The position numbers were made by a program, and so were the translations under genes. The notes beneath the pieces were generated by a model that searched no databases, was not told the DNA's origin, and saw only the letters and a list, made by a program, of their open reading frames with translations. From Veillonellaceae bacterium (GTDB taxonomy: Bacteria > Bacillota > Negativicutes > Veillonellales > Dialisteraceae), in contig DAJPGA010000001.1 of NCBI GenBank assembly GCA_025992895.1, positions 1,736,001 to 1,800,000 on the forward strand: DNA of 64,000 nt. Direction: 5' to 3'. Shown piece by piece: positions 54,191 through 64,000 of this stretch (positions are counted from its first letter, which is position 1; each line of letters opens with the position of its first letter).

Positions 54191-55435
54191 TTATGAATTC
54201 CAAACTAAACTGGAATCTTCTACCAGCCTGCTTTTTGTCGACGTTGTACCAGAGCCCGAAGAAGAACCGCTGAATATATCCTTATATCTAAACTGCGCCC
54301 CGCCTGAGACAACCTCCAAATCATTTGAATAGATGGATCCACAAAAAACACATCCACTCCCGATATTGACAACAACATCTGCATCAGGCGCATACAAAGC
54401 ACCCGTAAAGGTTATTTCCGCCCCGCCCGATCCAAAGATATTTAATGTCAGCGGTTTATAATTGTTTTTATTGTTGTTTTTGGTAGTCCCTGTATAAATA
54501 ATAACAAGCGGCCTTGTATTGGTTGAATTAATCGTTATATTGATCTTATTTGCATTTTTAGTCCCGTCAATCATGAGATACACTGGATTTCCTTCATTTC
54601 CGGACAGTTCCCCAATCGACAGGTTAGCATTCCCGGATGTTTCCTTTTTATAATAATCTGACGATCCGCTGACTGCCTTGTTCGTATAATTCCAATCAAC
54701 CACAGATGATACGGCCGCATCATACATCTCATTAAGCTTTTCAGTTGTTGAATCATAGAAAGAATTATAATCTGATGCTTCTCCGGCTTGTACTGCAGAA
54801 TAATTTCCATCAGCATCAGCCTGATCTTTTTTTTGCCCTAAAGCAGAAGATGTATAAATCGTTGTCCCCGCCAACACGGAGCTTAAATCAACTACATTAC
54901 CATCATACGTTGTATTTACCCGGCCGTTCTTCAATGAATCGAGTCCTAAAATTTCCCTGGCTCCTATTAAATCCTTAAAATGCAAATCTGTCGTCCCGGG
55001 ATTTCCTACTAAAGCAACAGCATCAGCGGAAACATCTATATATGGCTTTATTCCTAATATTCCCATGAAATAAGTAGGAGACGGTTCTGTCACTTTTACA
55101 CGATAATATGTTTTTCCGGAAACTGTCTGCGCTTCAAAACTTTTATCTTTTAAACTGCTGTAACTATTGTTCAGATTAGCTTTCAGATATTCAGACGCCA
55201 TTTCGTCAGCCTCCGGGTGATAATCTACCGTATCCCCGCCGGCAGTATATCCGGAAGCGCCTGCCAGCGCTGCGGCATCAACTGCATTCTGGAGATTCGA
55301 TTTATAGGAGTACATATTCCCCAAATCGACAGCGAGTCCCGCACAGGCAAAAAAGACAGGAAGCAGCAAAGCAAAAAGTACCAAGAGCGCCCCCCTCTGC
55401 CCCTCTCTTTGGTTTCGGTATCCAAACCTGCTCAT
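54191..55435 (-). CDS. TadG-like pilus-associated protein, paralogue 2
   Basis: 414 residues with the same plan as its neighbours: short basic start, RGALLVLFALLLPVFFACAG membrane helix, NAVDAAALAGASGY, FEAQTVSGKTYYRVKV near residue 95, PYIDVSADAVALV near 130, variable middle, then a beta-rich C-terminal domain (NTRPLVIIYTGT, FTGALYAPDADVVVN, FCGSIYSNDLEV) and the end RLVEDSSLVWNS. A polybasic/Asn-rich stretch lies in the C-terminal third. GGGGG before the ATG. 45-47 bp gaps to each neighbour. Confidence 0.82.
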   Translation of the reverse strand: MSRFGYRNQREGQRGALLVLFALLLPVFFACAGLAVDLGNMYSYKSNLQNAVDAAALAGASGYTAGGDTVDYHPEADEMASEYLKANLNNSYSSLKDKSFEAQTVSGKTYYRVKVTEPSPTYFMGILGIKPYIDVSADAVALVGNPGTTDLHFKDLIGAREILGLDSLKNGRVNTTYDGNVVDLSSVLAGTTIYTSSALGQKKDQADADGNYSAVQAGEASDYNSFYDSTTEKLNEMYDAAVSSVVDWNYTNKAVSGSSDYYKKETSGNANLSIGELSGNEGNPVYLMIDGTKNANKINITINSTNTRPLVIIYTGTTKNNNKNNYKPLTLNIFGSGGAEITFTGALYAPDADVVVNIGSGCVFCGSIYSNDLEVVSGGAQFRYKDIFSGSSSGSGTTSTKSRLVEDSSLVWNS

Positions 55436-55480
55436 AAAACCGCCCCCTTAGTATTTAATACTTCACTGGTACACATGCCG

Positions 55481-56809
55481 TTAATTCCAGACCAGACTAG
55501 TATTTTTTACCAATCGTGTCTTATAGGTTTCTGTACCGTTCCCAGAGGAAGATCCACTGAAAATATCCTTGTACATAAAGTGAGATCCCGTTGAGTTAAC
55601 ATCCAGTGTTTGCGCATAAATTGAACCAATAAACTCACAATCATAACCCATATCAACTTCAACATCAGCATTCGGTGCATACAAGACCCCTGTAAAAGAA
55701 ACAGGTCCATACTGATTTCCATTGATGTCTAACACAAGCGGCTTATTCTTTTTAGATGTTCCCGTGTAAATGATAATAATAGGTCTGTCATTCGTTTGGG
55801 TAACATCTATACTTATCTTATTCGCATTAAAGTCATCAATTTTCAAATATACCGGTTTCTCTGTATCTCCGGTTATCTCTCCAATGGTAAAATTTGCATT
55901 TCCCGCTTTTCTTTTTTCATAAAACTCTGTTGAGCCGGAAATATATTCATTCGTATAATTCCATGAATCGACGGAAGAATAATTGGAATCATATATTTCA
56001 TTAATTTTATCCGTAGTTTTACTATAAAACGATTGATATTCTGATGCATTTCCTGACTGTGCATAAAAATAATTTCCAGCGTTATCTGCCTGGTATTTAT
56101 ATTGATGATATGCAGCAGATGTATAAATTTCTTCATTATAGGCTGTGTTTTGATAGACTACATTTCCATCATATGTTGTGATAACTTCATCATAATCACT
56201 AGCATCTGTATCAGAATTTCCCTTATTTCCGTTGCCTTTGTCCTTATTTTTTCCATTATTTCCATAAGCGTTGCCATTATTACCGCCAGTGCTGCCGCCA
56301 GAATCCAATGAATCCAAGTCCTCAATTGTTTTAACTGAAATCAAGTCTTTAAATTCAAAATCCGGTGTTCCTGAAGTTTCGTTTCCCACCAATACCACGG
56401 CATTAGCAGAAACATCCATAAGTGAATCCAATCCCAGCAGCGTCATAAAATACACTGGAGATTTCTGCGTAACTTTGACACGATAATAGGTTTTCCCGGA
56501 AACTGTCTGCGCCTGAAAATCTTTATCTATTAGATTCTGATACCCTTTTCCCAGATCTGCTTTCAAATATTCATCTGACATCGTGTTTGCTCCGGGATGG
56601 TTTTCTACAGTCTCTTCACCCGCAATATAACCGGCCGCTCCTGCTAAGGCTGCCGCATCAACAGCATTCTGCAAATTAGACTTATGGGCATACATACTTC
56701 CTAAATCGACTGCCACTCCTGCACAGGCAAAAAAGACAGGAAGCAAAAGTGCTGTAAGCACTAAAAGAGCACCTCTCTGCTCAGGTATTTTCCACTTTTT
56801 CCTGTTCAT
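55481..56809 (-). CDS. TadG-like pilus-associated protein, paralogue 3
   Basis: 442 residues. Same N terminus (QRGALLVLTALLLPVFFACAG, NAVDAAALAGAAGYIAG) and FQAQTVSGKTYYRVKVTQKS block; closest to paralogue 4. It has a Gly/Asn/Lys-rich low-complexity insert near residues 172-200 that the other copies lack. The C-terminal domain has NANKISIDV, RPIIIIYTGTS, FTGVLYAPNADVEVDMG, CEFIGSIYAQTL and ends RLVKNTSLVWN. GGGGGG lies before the ATG. Confidence 0.82.
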   Translation of the reverse strand: MNRKKWKIPEQRGALLVLTALLLPVFFACAGVAVDLGSMYAHKSNLQNAVDAAALAGAAGYIAGEETVENHPGANTMSDEYLKADLGKGYQNLIDKDFQAQTVSGKTYYRVKVTQKSPVYFMTLLGLDSLMDVSANAVVLVGNETSGTPDFEFKDLISVKTIEDLDSLDSGGSTGGNNGNAYGNNGKNKDKGNGNKGNSDTDASDYDEVITTYDGNVVYQNTAYNEEIYTSAAYHQYKYQADNAGNYFYAQSGNASEYQSFYSKTTDKINEIYDSNYSSVDSWNYTNEYISGSTEFYEKRKAGNANFTIGEITGDTEKPVYLKIDDFNANKISIDVTQTNDRPIIIIYTGTSKKNKPLVLDINGNQYGPVSFTGVLYAPNADVEVDMGYDCEFIGSIYAQTLDVNSTGSHFMYKDIFSGSSSGNGTETYKTRLVKNTSLVWN

Positions 56810-56944
56810 AAAAGCACCCCCCTTTACGCTTCCATATTCTGAGCTCTATGTCTAAACAAGTTCTTGCTGCAGTTGTCACAAATACGAAGAAAAATTACCG
56901 TAGAGTTTCCCTGATTTTATTGCTAATTCTTCACCGGTAAAAAC

Positions 56945-57021
56945 ACGGAAAAAGAATCATAAAAGGACTAAAAGGGCACCTTTGTGCACAGATATTGGGT
57001 CTTGATTCCAAATCTGCTCAT
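56945..57021 (-). pseudogene. Relic of the 5' end of a fifth TadG-like paralogue
   Basis: On the minus strand a GGGGGCGCTTTT ribosome-site block and ATG (57021-57019) are followed by MSRFGIKTQ, close to the start of paralogue 2 (MSRFGYRNQ). A shift of frame then gives KGALLVLL before a stop, matching the GALLVL membrane-helix start of the paralogues. The rest of the gene is gone. It sits in the 265-bp gap between paralogues 3 and 4. Confidence 0.7.
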
Positions 57022-57074
57022 AAAAGCGCCCCCTTGATATGTACTATGTTTTCATTCCTTTTTATATCAGACTA

Positions 57075-58385
57075 CTAGCTCCACACCAAGCTGGAGTTTT
57101 CAATCAACTTGGTCTTCGATTTTTCTGTGCTTGCCCCTGCTGAAGATCCTCCTAATATATTCATATATGTAAAACGAGACATGTTTGAATCAACAGTCAA
57201 ATCCCCCGCATAAATGGAACCACGAAATTCGCATCCATATCCCATTTGAATAACAACATCAGCATTCGGTGCATATAAAACACCAGTAAAAGTAGTCGGC
57301 CCATACCAGTTCGAGCTGCTATTGATGTCTAGAATAAGAGGTTTATTATTCCCTTTTCCATTTCCCTTACCATTTTTCGTCGTTCCTGTATAGATGATAA
57401 CAATGGGTCTGTTATTTGTTTCAGGTATATTTATATTGATCTTATTTGCATTAGCTTCACTGTCAATTTTGACATAAATGGGTTTGCTGGACTCGCCATC
57501 CAGCCCCTGTATCGTTACATTTGCATTCCCTGAAGTTGTTTTTTCGTAATAATCCCCAGTTCCATAAATGACCTGATTGGTGTAATTCCATTTTTGAACG
57601 GAAGAGCGGTTCGCATTATATAAATCATCAAACTTTCTTTCTGTTGAATCATAAAACGAATTGTAATCCGTATCACCGCCGTCAGACAGTCTGAAATAAT
57701 TGTGATCTGCTACAGCCCATCCCAAGGTTTTGTTATATGCATCCGGTGTAAAAGCATAACCAGGAGAATCCGAACCTCTTTCAACGATATTCCCGTCATA
57801 GGTTGCCTGAATCCCATATGAGCCCAACAAATAAGGTGAAAAAATATCTCTCCACCAGTAATAGTAGTTTGGACCTATGGAGCCTAAATCTGAAATATGA
57901 TTGGCTACAATTAAATCCTTAAAGCCAAACCCGCTTGATGAGCTTCCAGCGCTTCCCACCTGCGCCACTGCATCCGCAGATACATCCGTAAGCGGATCCA
58001 GCCCCAGCAGCGTCATAAAATAAACCGGTGATTTCTGAGTAACCTTAACACGATAATACGTTTTCCCAGAAACCGTCTGCGCCTGAAAGTCCTTGACTAT
58101 TAAGTTTTGATATTCCCTTCCCAGATTTGCCTTCAGATATTCATCTGATAATGTGTTTGCTCCGGGATGGTCCTCTGCTGTCTCTTCGCCCGCAATATAA
58201 CCCGCCGCGCCTGCTAAAGCCGCTGCATCAACAGCGTTCTGCAAATTAGATTTATGGACATACATATTCCCTAAATCAACTGCCAGTCCTGCGCAAGCAA
58301 AAATTACCGGCAGAAGCAATGCAGTGAACACCAAAAGAACGCCTTTCTGCGCAGACGGGCGGATTTTATTCCCGTCCCTGTCCAT
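57075..58385 (-). CDS. TadG-like pilus-associated protein, paralogue 4
   Basis: 436 residues from the ATG at 58383-58385, chosen because it aligns with the other paralogues (MDRDGNKIRPSAQKGVLL); a GTG four codons earlier is possible. N-terminal helix GVLLVFTALLLPVIFACAG, NAVDAAALAGAAGYIAGEET, FQAQTVSGKTYYRVKVTQKS, DPLTDVSADAVAQV. The middle has an aromatic-rich insert near residue 175 (YYYWWRD). C-terminal domain as in paralogues 2 and 3 (VIIYTGTT, FTGVLYAPNADVVIQMG, CEFRGSIYAGDL) and the end KLIENSSLVWS. First of the four in transcription order; a promoter lies upstream. Confidence 0.82.
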   Translation of the reverse strand: MDRDGNKIRPSAQKGVLLVFTALLLPVIFACAGLAVDLGNMYVHKSNLQNAVDAAALAGAAGYIAGEETAEDHPGANTLSDEYLKANLGREYQNLIVKDFQAQTVSGKTYYRVKVTQKSPVYFMTLLGLDPLTDVSADAVAQVGSAGSSSSGFGFKDLIVANHISDLGSIGPNYYYWWRDIFSPYLLGSYGIQATYDGNIVERGSDSPGYAFTPDAYNKTLGWAVADHNYFRLSDGGDTDYNSFYDSTERKFDDLYNANRSSVQKWNYTNQVIYGTGDYYEKTTSGNANVTIQGLDGESSKPIYVKIDSEANANKININIPETNNRPIVIIYTGTTKNGKGNGKGNNKPLILDINSSSNWYGPTTFTGVLYAPNADVVIQMGYGCEFRGSIYAGDLTVDSNMSRFTYMNILGGSSAGASTEKSKTKLIENSSLVWS

Positions 58386-58444
58386 ACAGACGCTCACTCC
58401 TTCCTCTTCTCCTTATTTATTTTTATCTATACGCTCCCATACTT

Positions 58445-58473
58445 ATTATACCTTTTTCTTATTCTTATAACAA
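58445..58473 (-). promoter_or_regulatory. Promoter of the TadG-like paralogue cluster
   Basis: On the minus strand TTGTTA (58473-58468), 17-nt spacer, TATAAT (58450-58445). It is about 60 nt upstream of paralogue 4 and 3' of tadV, so the cluster can be transcribed apart from tadV. Confidence 0.6.
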
Positions 58474-58553
58474 CTTAAAATAAGTTTTTGCATTTTATGT
58501 ATAATATGAAACGATTTGTATCACTTTATCTCATACCATGAAGAATCACCGCT

Positions 58554-59201
58554 TTATAATCCACGGATCAGCAGAAGTGCAATCGCAGGAATGGCAAAAT
58601 AAGGACCATAAGCGAAGGCGCTTTTCCTGCTCTTTATACCAAGAAGCAGCATGATTAAAGCAGAAATACCGCCAAACAAAATTCCAAACATTCCAATGAA
58701 GAATAATGTCTTTGTTCCCATCCATAAGCCAAGACACGCAATCAGCTTAATATCTCCGCCGCCCAGTGCCCCACGGGACAATATTGCAATGATGAGAAAC
58801 AGCACACCTCCTGCCGCTGCAGCAATCAGATGATCAATGGCTATGGGGAGAAACAGCGCGCAGCAAAGTGCTCCCCCTGCCGCCAATGGAATGATCATGT
58901 CATTAAAAATGCAGTACTGTTCAAAATCGGTTGCAATGATCAAAAGCAGCAATCCGCAAAGTGCAAGCGACAAGACTAAAATAATTCCCTGTGAAACGAA
59001 GAAAAGTCTGATACCGGTCAGGAAAAACAGCAGCGTCAGAAGCTTTACTCTGTACTTTGCCCTACTGCCGATTGCATCAGGAAATGACAGAATCGAATGA
59101 TTTTTGAGGTACAACCTATCAATCCACAGGGATCCATACTTTCCAAAGAAAAAGGACAGCGCCAGTAAAAGCGCTCCATAAGCAATTAAGAAATAATCCA
59201 T
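58554..59201 (-). CDS. tadV: Prepilin peptidase (A24 family, TadV/CpaA)
   Basis: 215 residues, with about 6-7 membrane segments. The two aspartates of the A24 aspartic peptidases are present: TDFEQYCIFND near residue 90 and GGGDIKLIACLGLW near residue 148 (GxGD motif). It cleaves the Flp, TadE and similar prepilins at the inner membrane. First gene of the Tad locus in transcription order. GGGAG lies before the ATG. Confidence 0.9.
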   Translation of the reverse strand: MDYFLIAYGALLLALSFFFGKYGSLWIDRLYLKNHSILSFPDAIGSRAKYRVKLLTLLFFLTGIRLFFVSQGIILVLSLALCGLLLLIIATDFEQYCIFNDMIIPLAAGGALCCALFLPIAIDHLIAAAAGGVLFLIIAILSRGALGGGDIKLIACLGLWMGTKTLFFIGMFGILFGGISALIMLLLGIKSRKSAFAYGPYFAIPAIALLLIRGL

Positions 59202-59242
59202 GACCGTCTCCCAATAAATAAAACTTAGTTACAATATTTTTT

Positions 59243-59248
59243 ATTATA
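59243..59248 (-). promoter_or_regulatory. -10 element of the tadV promoter
   Basis: TATAAT on the minus strand at 59248-59243, about 40 nt before the tadV ATG. No good -35 at 16-18 nt; an activator may be needed. Confidence 0.4.
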
Positions 59249-59297
59249 CAACGAAAACTTATCAGAATAACAAATATCAATGAAGCAGTCCGTGAAT

Positions 59298-59340
59298 AAG
59301 AAAAGGCCCCGATTGACGCTGCCAATCCAGGACCTTCTCT
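59298..59340 (-). terminator. Probable terminator of the BCCT transporter gene
   Basis: On the minus strand AAGAGAAGGTCC pairs with GGcCCTTTTCTT around a 20-nt loop. It has one mismatch and a short T run. Confidence 0.5.
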
Positions 59341-59373
59341 TATTTAATAAATTGTATTTCTGAAACCATCTGA

Positions 59374-61380
59374 TCAATCTTCTGTATCGAAGATGAAAAG
59401 TTTATGTTTTTTATCAGAAACCAGTTTTGTAAATCTATCATATTGTCTCAATATATCAACAATTATTTCATCTTTCTTCATATAGCGGACAGGATACCCA
59501 GTTCTTCCATCCTCAAAATAACTCATGGGAACATAAACAACTTCACTATCAACTTGAGGCATGGAGTCATTTTTGATGGCAAAGTCAGAAACGTTATGGA
59601 TTTCACAATCAATACCATACTTAAAATTTCTGATAGAATCCTGTTTAATAATAAACTCAGCTTTAGGAAGCAGTGATTCAGAATCATATTTAACCGTCGC
59701 TTCTACACCATACTTTTTCATTTCATCCGCCAGTTCTTCAAAAGCCGGTACAGCCACTTCTCTGATAAACTTCCTGGCATTCACAAGATCTGGTTTTTTA
59801 GACATGGAATGAAGTCTTTCCTTCCATAAGGAACCAGTCCAGTATGAAGTACAAACAGAAAGACCGCGGCTGAAATATCCATTATCAACCAAAAGGCCAT
59901 CCCACAAGCAGAAGCAAAGAACAATCATGACGATCAGGAACGGAAGCGCCATAACCATCGTCATCGCCTGCAGTGCCCCAAGACCGCCGGAGTATAAAAG
60001 AACAATGGCAAGAAGGGCTAAAGATGCGCCCCAGAAAATACTCTGCCATTTAGGGAATCCGGATTTGCCATAGGAAGCAATGGTATTGATGACAAAAATG
60101 CCAGAGTCTGCTGATGTTACAAAGAATAATGCAATGATGATAACAGAAATGAAAGATGTTACACTGCCCAGCGGAAGATGATTCAGAAAAGCGAAAAGCA
60201 ATGCTTCTGTCTCACCTGAAATTGCAGAAAGAGCTCCATTGGTCTGCAAATCTACCCAGATAGCACTATTCCCAAAAATAGTCATCCAAAGCAGATTGAA
60301 CAGAGTCGGTACAAACAAAACCCCAAGGACAAATTCGCGAATCGTACGGCCTCTGGAAATCTTTGCAATGAACATGCCTACAAATGGCGCCCAGGCAATC
60401 CACCATGCCCAGTAAACAACTGTCCAGGAAGTGAACCATCCCTCATTTTCAGGATCATAGGCAAATGTCCTGAAACTCAAAGGAATAATATTATGGATAT
60501 ACTCACCAAGATTCTCAGTGAAATCACTCATAATCATCATAGATGGTCCTGCAAACAGGACAAATAACAGAAGTCCTAGTGCTAAGAGCAGATTAATTAA
60601 ATGACGGACACCTTTCCCCACCCCTGATACAGCTGATAAGATCGAGAAAGATATTGACACGGTAATGATGACTATAAGTTGGGGCATATCAATATTAGAA
60701 ATAAAGCCAATCTGTTTCAATCCGGCTCCAAGCTGAAGCGCACCAAACCCCAACGTCGTCGTAATACCAAAAATAGTACAGCAAAGTGCAGTTATATCAA
60801 TAATCCTGCCAAGAGCACCATCCAGATGATTTTTGAGCAGTGGATAAAAGCCACTTCTAACCGTCAAAGGCAAATGATATCGAAACCCGAAATATGCTAA
60901 TGCCAATCCGATAACCCCATAAATTGCCCAAGCATGTATTCCCCAATGGAAAAATGTATTGAGCATGGCAGTTTCAGCACGAGCCCCCTGAGACAGGTTA
61001 GGATCAAGAGGAAGGGCATAATGAGAAATTGGTTCGGCTACGCCAAAGTACATAAGTCCAATTCCCATGCCGGCAGCAAAAAGCATTGCAATCCAGGATA
61101 AAAACGGATACTCCGGTTCTTCATCATCATCCCCAAGACGTATATCCCCTAATTTACTGACGCAGAGGAGAAGGAGAAAAATAACGAAGCAGGATACGCC
61201 AAGAATAAAGAGCCAGCCCCAAGACTTGGTAATCCATTGTTTTGCTTCATTGAGATAGTAACCTGAAGATCCCGGGAAAGCAGCACATGCAATCACAACT
61301 GCCAATATCACTATAATTCCGGGTATCGTTACCCAGGAATTAAAAGTAGAACGGAATGGGAATTTACGAGAATCATCCAA
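59374..61380 (-). CDS. BCCT-family betaine/choline/carnitine transporter
   Basis: 668 residues. Twelve predicted membrane segments in about residues 15-515, with GMGIGLMYFGVAEPISHY near residue 104 and the family signature WTVVYWAWWIAWAPFVGMF near residue 318. A cytosolic C-terminal domain of about 140 residues follows. It would import glycine betaine or a similar quaternary amine by Na+ or H+ symport. The start is TTG (61380-61378), 8 nt after GGAGG; no in-frame ATG precedes the first helix. Single gene with a promoter about 160 nt upstream that contains a palindrome. Confidence 0.92.
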   Translation of the reverse strand: MDDSRKFPFRSTFNSWVTIPGIIVILAVVIACAAFPGSSGYYLNEAKQWITKSWGWLFILGVSCFVIFLLLLCVSKLGDIRLGDDDEEPEYPFLSWIAMLFAAGMGIGLMYFGVAEPISHYALPLDPNLSQGARAETAMLNTFFHWGIHAWAIYGVIGLALAYFGFRYHLPLTVRSGFYPLLKNHLDGALGRIIDITALCCTIFGITTTLGFGALQLGAGLKQIGFISNIDMPQLIVIITVSISFSILSAVSGVGKGVRHLINLLLALGLLLFVLFAGPSMMIMSDFTENLGEYIHNIIPLSFRTFAYDPENEGWFTSWTVVYWAWWIAWAPFVGMFIAKISRGRTIREFVLGVLFVPTLFNLLWMTIFGNSAIWVDLQTNGALSAISGETEALLFAFLNHLPLGSVTSFISVIIIALFFVTSADSGIFVINTIASYGKSGFPKWQSIFWGASLALLAIVLLYSGGLGALQAMTMVMALPFLIVMIVLCFCLWDGLLVDNGYFSRGLSVCTSYWTGSLWKERLHSMSKKPDLVNARKFIREVAVPAFEELADEMKKYGVEATVKYDSESLLPKAEFIIKQDSIRNFKYGIDCEIHNVSDFAIKNDSMPQVDSEVVYVPMSYFEDGRTGYPVRYMKKDEIIVDILRQYDRFTKLVSDKKHKLFIFDTED

Positions 61381-61774
61381 TGGAACCGCCTCCAGTCAAA
61401 ACAACAATTTATAAAGTAACTGCACTTCATCAATCTATTCCGATTAACAAACACAGCAAAAGAGAGAATAAGCCTAGTTGAGCTGTTCTCCCTAAACTCG
61501 TTATAGATAAATCTATAGCAATATATTAATATCTTTTATTATACCATAAGTCACTTATGTATCCAAATTATAAAATCTTAATAATGTTCGATAAGTGGTG
61601 GATTAGAAAGAAAGTAGAAGAAAAACAGTAAAAATAACGGGAATTCAGTCAATAAAAAGAAAATAAAGGTAAAATTCAATGTGTCATAAATTCATTTGAA
61701 ATAAAGCAATACCTTGACACTTGTAATGACCTGTGGTTTTTCATAATTATTTCTGCTTATTTCACCAGCCATTT
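61381..61774. other. Intergenic region between the BCCT gene and the rRNA operon end
   Basis: 394 bp without a gene. It contains the BCCT promoter with its palindrome (61538-61566) and an AT-rich segment; nothing else stands out apart from the edge of the rRNA-terminator repeats. Confidence 0.5.
61538..61566 (-). promoter_or_regulatory. BCCT gene promoter with a palindromic operator in the spacer
   Basis: On the minus strand TTGGAT (61566-61561), 17-nt spacer, TATAAT (61543-61538). The spacer contains CATAAGT-C-ACTTATG (61545-61559), a perfect 7-bp inverted repeat with a 1-nt centre. A repressor bound there would block RNA polymerase. The regulator is not known. Confidence 0.65.
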
Positions 61775-62069
61775 CAGCCAAGGTGACTCAGAAGGTCTTC
61801 ACACAAAGCAAAAAGGACATCGATCGTAATGACCGGTGTCCTTCTTTTCTTAATCAGCTCTGCTTGTTCCTCCCGGCCATTCCAGCCAAGATGAGGCAGA
61901 AGGTATTCGCACAAAGCAAGAAGGACATCGATCGTAATGATCGGTGTCCTTCTTTTCTTAATCAGCTCTGCTTGTTCCTCCCGGCCATTCCAGCCAAGAT
62001 GAGGCAGAAGGTATTCGCACAAAGCAAGAAGGACATCGATCGTAATGATCGGTGTCCTTCTTTTCTTAA
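61775..62069 (-). repeat. Three tandem 108-bp units, each with a terminator hairpin and a 5S-like fragment, at the end of the rRNA operon
   Basis: The hairpin AAGGACA-CGATC/GATCG-TGTCCTT recurs at about 61811-61846, 61919-61954 and 62027-62062, exactly 108 bp apart. The two units nearer the 5S gene are identical over about 100 bp; the outermost is diverged. Each spacer includes a sequence like the 3' part of the 5S gene (CTTGGCTGGAA-GGCC-GGGAGGA and the GCTGATTAAG tail). The unit length is a multiple of three, which produces open frames on both strands that are not genes. They act as successive terminators. Confidence 0.88.
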
Positions 62070-62183
62070 TCAGCAGCTTCCTATCCTCCCAGGCCGCTTC
62101 CAGCCAAGTACTTTCGGCGTTTGTGAGCTTAACTACCGTGTTCGGCATGGGTACGGGTGTATCCTCACAGCTATCGCCACTGA
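62070..62183 (-). rRNA. rrf: 5S ribosomal RNA
   Basis: About 114 nt. The ends pair (TCAGTGGC with GCTGCTGA), and the conserved core ACACCCGTACCCATGCCGAAC and GTTAAGCTC are present. It follows the 23S gene after a short spacer. Confidence 0.93.
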
Positions 62184-62263
62184 ATCTGAGAGTCTGTTCT
62201 CTCAAAACTATACAGAAGAAGTTCCGAAGGCTCTTTTCAAGCCGGTCGTGCTTTTGTGAAATT

Positions 62264-64000
<1,737 letters not shown>

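Noticed and set aside
61775..62069. CRISPR-like array because of regularly spaced repeats
   Set aside because: Only three units of 108 bp with hairpins and 5S fragments and no variable spacers; no cas genes in the window.
61774..62259. Open frames on both strands with a 36-residue repeat
   Set aside because: They come from the 108-bp rRNA-terminator repeat, whose length is a multiple of three, and run into the 5S gene; no protein is likely.

Overview
The window looks like a chromosomal segment from an anaerobic Negativicutes bacterium. The most likely group is the Veillonellales, perhaps a Dialister-like genus; this is an inference, since no species-level marker was compared. The support is a medium-GC genome with Firmicutes-type Shine-Dalgarno sites and a T-box leader, pyruvate:ferredoxin oxidoreductase instead of pyruvate dehydrogenase, a TAXI-type TRAP transporter, several lipoprotein binding proteins, and a Tad/Flp pilus locus. 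Most genes lie on the minus strand. No integrase, transposase, prophage or CRISPR array was seen.

Layout. 1-7804: pyrimidine operon pyrB-pyrC-carA-carB-pyrK-pyrD, tightly overlapped, with pyrD cut by the left edge. 7858-9822: an OLD-family ATPase/nuclease preceded by a terminator-ended structured RNA of about 220 nt. 9900-11015: another attenuator-like element, a YbaK-type deacylase and four tRNA genes (Asp, Gly, Cys, Leu). 11136-16476: a small membrane protein and a LysR regulator, divergent from a large pyruvate:ferredoxin oxidoreductase gene. 16600-18761: an orphan gene and a YolD/Y-family polymerase pair. 18860-20456: a branched-chain amino acid binding protein behind a T-box leader with two antiterminator/terminator modules. 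20798-26488: PhzF-like protein, lipid kinase, and a TAXI-TRAP system with its DUF1850 protein. 26660-36658: housekeeping and accessory genes (dCTP deaminase, HNH-like protein, RF3, lactate/malate-type dehydrogenase, DAHP synthase, pyridoxamine kinase, flavodoxin-like lipoprotein, OGG-type glycosylase, hydrolase).

36756-42686: three consecutive cyclic-di-GMP genes (two diguanylate cyclases and a GGDEF-EAL protein). Directly upstream lies a complete-looking Tad locus (42722-59248) whose transcription runs toward them: tadV, four tandem TadG-like paralogues plus the decayed 5' end of a fifth, cpaB, secretin, two ParA/CpaE-like ATPases, tadB, two Flp pilins, tadE, tadA, tadC and a DUF192 gene. 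tadC carries an in-frame TGA near its middle. Adjacent cyclic-di-GMP and pilus genes suggest, but do not prove, control of surface attachment.

59374-61566: a BCCT-family osmolyte transporter with a palindromic operator candidate inside its promoter. 61775-64000: the 3' end of an rRNA operon (23S partial, 5S) ending in three tandem 108-bp units, each with a terminator hairpin and a 5S-like fragment.

The parts most worth a second look are the OLD-associated RNA, the double-module T-box, the TadG-like paralogue array with its relic, the interrupted tadC, the hairpin-rich flp leader and the triplicated rRNA terminator.
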